From: Mucilaginibacter sp. 14171R-50
GTDB taxonomy: Bacteria > Bacteroidota > Bacteroidia > Sphingobacteriales > Sphingobacteriaceae
DNA length: 64,000 nucleotides
Assembly (NCBI RefSeq): GCF_010093045.1
Contig: NZ_CP048115.1
Coordinates: 620,001 to 684,000 of the forward strand
Direction: 5' to 3'
Part shown: positions 61,693 to 64,000 of the stretch, in pieces
Layout of the letters: the number at the start of each line of letters is the position of its first letter
Position numbering within the stretch: the stretch's first letter is position 1
Translations under genes and position numbers: made by a program
Notes under the pieces: generated by a model
What the model saw: only the letters and a program-made list of their open reading frames with translations
What the model was told of the DNA's origin: nothing
Database searches by the model: none

Positions 61693-63591
61693 TTATTCTT
61701 CCTCGTTTACTTTTGCAAGCGCAGCACTTTTACTGAGTAGCCGGGCACTCTCTGCCAGGCGAATAAATTCGGCCCGGTAGCCTTCCGTATCCTCGCCTTT
61801 ACCGGCGCGTGCTGCGGCGATAGCATGGGCATAACTGGCTTTTTGTTTAAATTTTGAATCGCGCAGCAGCATACCCACCTCGGCTACTGCCGAGGCAAAT
61901 TTAAAGTCGACAGAAGTTGAGTTAAAACCTACCGGCTTATCGTAAACAATGGCCTGACTCAGCTTACTTACCGATGAAACCGGCTCTTTATACCTGAATT
62001 TTATGGTCATCATCTCTGCTGATGGGTTTAAGTCTGCCTTGCTTTCTTTAACCTTTTGATATTTCAGCGGGTCTACGCTCACCATATAATCGTCTTTGAT
62101 GCGGGCAGGCACTATCTCGTAAAACGCGGTAACCGTGTGGCCGCTGCCCATGTCGCCGGCATCCTTTTTATCGTTATTAAAATCCTCTTTGTTTAAAATG
62201 CGGTTTTCGTAACCCAGCAGGCGGTATGCCTGTACTTTGGCGGGGTTAAACTCTATCTGCAGCTTTACATCCTTGGCAACAGTAAATAAGGTACCGCCAA
62301 ATTCAGTTACCAGTGTTTTACGGGCTTCGGTGATGTTATCAATGTAAGCATAGTTTCCGTTGCCCTTGTCGGCAAGGGTTTCCATTTTACTATCCTTATA
62401 GTTGCCCATGCCATAACCCAAAACCGATAGAAACACCCCGCTCTCCCGCTTCCGTTCAATTAATTTCTCCATATCATCGTCGCTGGATGCGCCTACGTTA
62501 AAGTCGCCGTCAGTAGCCAGTATAATGCGGTTGTTCCCTGTTTTAACAAAGTTCTCGGCGGCAATTTTATAGGCCAGCTTTATGCCCTCGCCGCCCGCGG
62601 TTGAGCCGCCCGCACTAAGGTTATCAATTGCGTTTTTAATGGTTTCCTTCTTATCACCGGGGGTTGATGGCAGCACTACGCCTGCGGCACCGGCATAAAC
62701 CACCAAGGCAACCTTATCCTGCGGGCGTAGTTGGTCTACCAGCATTTTTAACGATGACTGTACCAACGGCAGCTTATTGGGGCTATCCATTGAGCCCGAT
62801 ACATCTATCAGGAAAACGAGGTTTGAGGCAGGCAGGTTGTTTGTAGGGATTGTTTTAGCCTTTAAGCCTATACGCAGCAAACGGTGACTGGTATTCCACG
62901 GTGCCGATGAAAGTTCGGTATGTATAGCAACCGGGCCGCCGTCTGTCGGGCCGGCAAGGTTATAGTTAAAATAATTGATCATTTCTTCTATGCGCACCGC
63001 GTCGGCCGGTGGCAGCTGGCCATTATTGATAAACCGCCTTACGTTGCTGTACGAAGCGGCATCCACATCAACAGAGAAAGTTGAAAGAGGCGTAGAAGCC
63101 GCGTTGGTGAATGCATTGTCGGTAATGCCTTTATAGCTCTCACTGCTCTGGATCGGGGCCGGGGCATAATAGGCGTGACTTTTATCTGCCTGGGCAGAAA
63201 CCCTGAGGCCGGCCACCCGGCCGTTTAAGCTGGCTACGCTCCCAACTGCATTTTTCTTGTTTTTAGCATTGTATGCAAGCACAACCACTTCGTTAAGAGA
63301 AGTTTGACTTGGCTGCATGATCACGTCAATTCTGGTGCGCTGATCCACTTTCACTTCCTGTGTTTGATATCCTACAAATGAAAACTTCAGCGTAACGCCA
63401 CCATTAGGGATATTTAATTTATAATGACCTTTAGCGTCGGTTAATGTGCCGATCGGTATTCCTTTTATTGCAACAGCAAGGCCCACTATGGGCTTTTTAT
63501 CATCAGCACCTGTAACGGTTCCTGTAACAATTTGATTCGCCTTGCCTGTAAAGCCAGCAAACAACATAATAAGTAATAATAGCTTTTTCAT
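61693..63591 (-). CDS. von Willebrand factor A protein with carboxypeptidase-regulatory N-terminus
   Basis: A 632-residue exported protein (signal about 1-18). Residues 20-95 form a carboxypeptidase-regulatory-like beta domain. Next, SLNEVVVLAYNAKNKKNAVG and LNGRVAGLRV copy the plug signature of SusC/RagA receptors, but no barrel follows. Residues 165-260 hold a vWF N-terminal domain (STFSVDVDAASYSNVRRFI). The vWA domain has the metal site LIDVSGSMDSPNKL and continues to about 440. A DUF3520-like C-terminus ends the protein. Relatives are called YfbK and are often next to ECF sigma genes, as here (82 bases, divergent). Function unknown; protein binding is likely. Confidence 0.88.
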   Translation of the reverse strand: MKKLLLLIMLFAGFTGKANQIVTGTVTGADDKKPIVGLAVAIKGIPIGTLTDAKGHYKLNIPNGGVTLKFSFVGYQTQEVKVDQRTRIDVIMQPSQTSLNEVVVLAYNAKNKKNAVGSVASLNGRVAGLRVSAQADKSHAYYAPAPIQSSESYKGITDNAFTNAASTPLSTFSVDVDAASYSNVRRFINNGQLPPADAVRIEEMINYFNYNLAGPTDGGPVAIHTELSSAPWNTSHRLLRIGLKAKTIPTNNLPASNLVFLIDVSGSMDSPNKLPLVQSSLKMLVDQLRPQDKVALVVYAGAAGVVLPSTPGDKKETIKNAIDNLSAGGSTAGGEGIKLAYKIAAENFVKTGNNRIILATDGDFNVGASSDDDMEKLIERKRESGVFLSVLGYGMGNYKDSKMETLADKGNGNYAYIDNITEARKTLVTEFGGTLFTVAKDVKLQIEFNPAKVQAYRLLGYENRILNKEDFNNDKKDAGDMGSGHTVTAFYEIVPARIKDDYMVSVDPLKYQKVKESKADLNPSAEMMTIKFRYKEPVSSVSKLSQAIVYDKPVGFNSTSVDFKFASAVAEVGMLLRDSKFKQKASYAHAIAAARAGKGEDTEGYRAEFIRLAESARLLSKSAALAKVNEEE

Positions 63592-63673
63592 ATTCGGTTG
63601 GTTTTTATTACAGGATGCAGCAGAGATAAGATTTCCATAAGCGGTTTAAAAAAATTATTTTGCAACCCTCTTG

Positions 63674-64000
63674 ATGAATTTTTTTACCAAGCCAGTTAAA
63701 CCAGAAGATACCGCAGACGATGAGCTGTTAGCAAGCTACCGGGCAACCCGCGACCTAAAGGTTCTGGGCACGCTGTACGGGCGTTATATGCCGCTGGTTT
63801 ATGGCGTGGCGTTAAAGTATCTGAAAGATGAGGAGCCGGCCCAGGACGCGGTAATGAGCATATTTGAAGAGCTGGCACAAAAGGTGCATCAGCACGATAT
63901 AAAACAGTTCAGGGCATGGTTATACGTGCTAAGCCGCAACCATTGCCTGATGCAGCTGCGCGCGGGTAAAAAATTAGAGACCGTTGACTTGGATGAGTTT
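63674..64000 (+). CDS. RNA polymerase ECF-type sigma factor, 5' part
   Basis: The first 109 codons from ATG 63674, running off the right edge. The sigma-70 region 2 pattern is clear: DDELLASYRATRDLKVLGTL, then RYMPLVYGVALKYLKDEEPA, QDAVMSIFEELAQKV and FRAWLYVLSRNHCLMQLR. Region 4 is outside the window. It is divergent from the vWA gene. In related genomes such a sigma factor is often followed by an anti-sigma gene, which cannot be checked here. Confidence 0.9.
   Translation, partial: MNFFTKPVKPEDTADDELLASYRATRDLKVLGTLYGRYMPLVYGVALKYLKDEEPAQDAVMSIFEELAQKVHQHDIKQFRAWLYVLSRNHCLMQLRAGKKLETVDLDEF

Noticed and set aside
30..64000. rRNA, tRNA, prophage or integrative element
   Set aside because: I found no rRNA motifs, no cloverleaf-like segments with CCA ends, no integrase and no structural phage genes.

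Overview
The window is a chromosomal segment of a Bacteroidota bacterium, most likely a Sphingobacteriaceae member close to Mucilaginibacter or Pedobacter. The evidence is a full-length SprA (type IX secretion translocon), the cluster miaB / sigma-54 activator / lptE / TPR / secG / groS / groL, the set flippase / TPR / DUF4292 / EnvC / TatA / gatA, a DUF3127 protein, and repeated TAnnTTTG promoter elements in place of TATAAT. The species call is inference. I saw no rRNA, tRNA, CRISPR array or prophage.

Layout. 1-5 kb: start of a glycosylhydrolase-like gene, a coiled-coil membrane protein, dnaG-yraN and a lipoprotein glutaminyl cyclase. 5-10.5 kb: accessory genes (GlxA-type regulator, two RibD-like reductases, an alpha/beta hydrolase), then pdhB and an MscS channel. 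10.8-18.9 kb: groL, groS, secG, TPR protein, lptE, sigma-54 activator, a four-helix-bundle gene and miaB, all on the minus strand. 19-21.6 kb: an AsmA-like protein and a REP-associated transposase with its REP hairpins. 21.6-34.6 kb: sprA-ruvA-maeB, a lytic transglycosylase and gatA. 34.7-42.4 kb: two TatA-type genes, EnvC-like factor, DUF4292 lipoprotein, TPR protein, flippase, acylphosphatase and an amidohydrolase. 42.5-52 kb: rlmN, comF, a frameshifted hybrid histidine kinase, glyA, scpA and dxs. 52-64 kb: a lipoprotein, an M28 peptidase, a VOC protein, an RprXY-like two-component system, a possible T9SS cargo, a DUF3127 protein, an RNA methyltransferase, a vWA protein and the start of an ECF sigma factor.

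How the genes work together. Most genes are housekeeping: replication priming, translation fidelity, protein folding and export, envelope building. Envelope export is the strongest theme (SecG, LptE, TatA, SprA, flippase, EnvC). Eight exported proteins have Gln at the predicted +1 position after the signal peptide, and the window also carries a lipoprotein glutaminyl cyclase that could cap them.

The least explained signal is a family of imperfect palindromes whose arms are short degenerate repeats. They start at or just after stop codons (groS, miaB, the lytic transglycosylase, scpA and both histidine kinases). One of them holds a four-helix-bundle (S23/IVP-like) gene in its loop, which resembles a 23S rRNA intervening sequence but lies between two protein genes. 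A related single arm appears to be inserted in frame inside miaB, and another supplies the last codons of scpA. Other points are a primase lacking all four zinc ligands, a one-base deletion that splits a hybrid kinase, and several TAnnTTTG elements placed exactly four bases before a start codon, which suggests leaderless transcripts.
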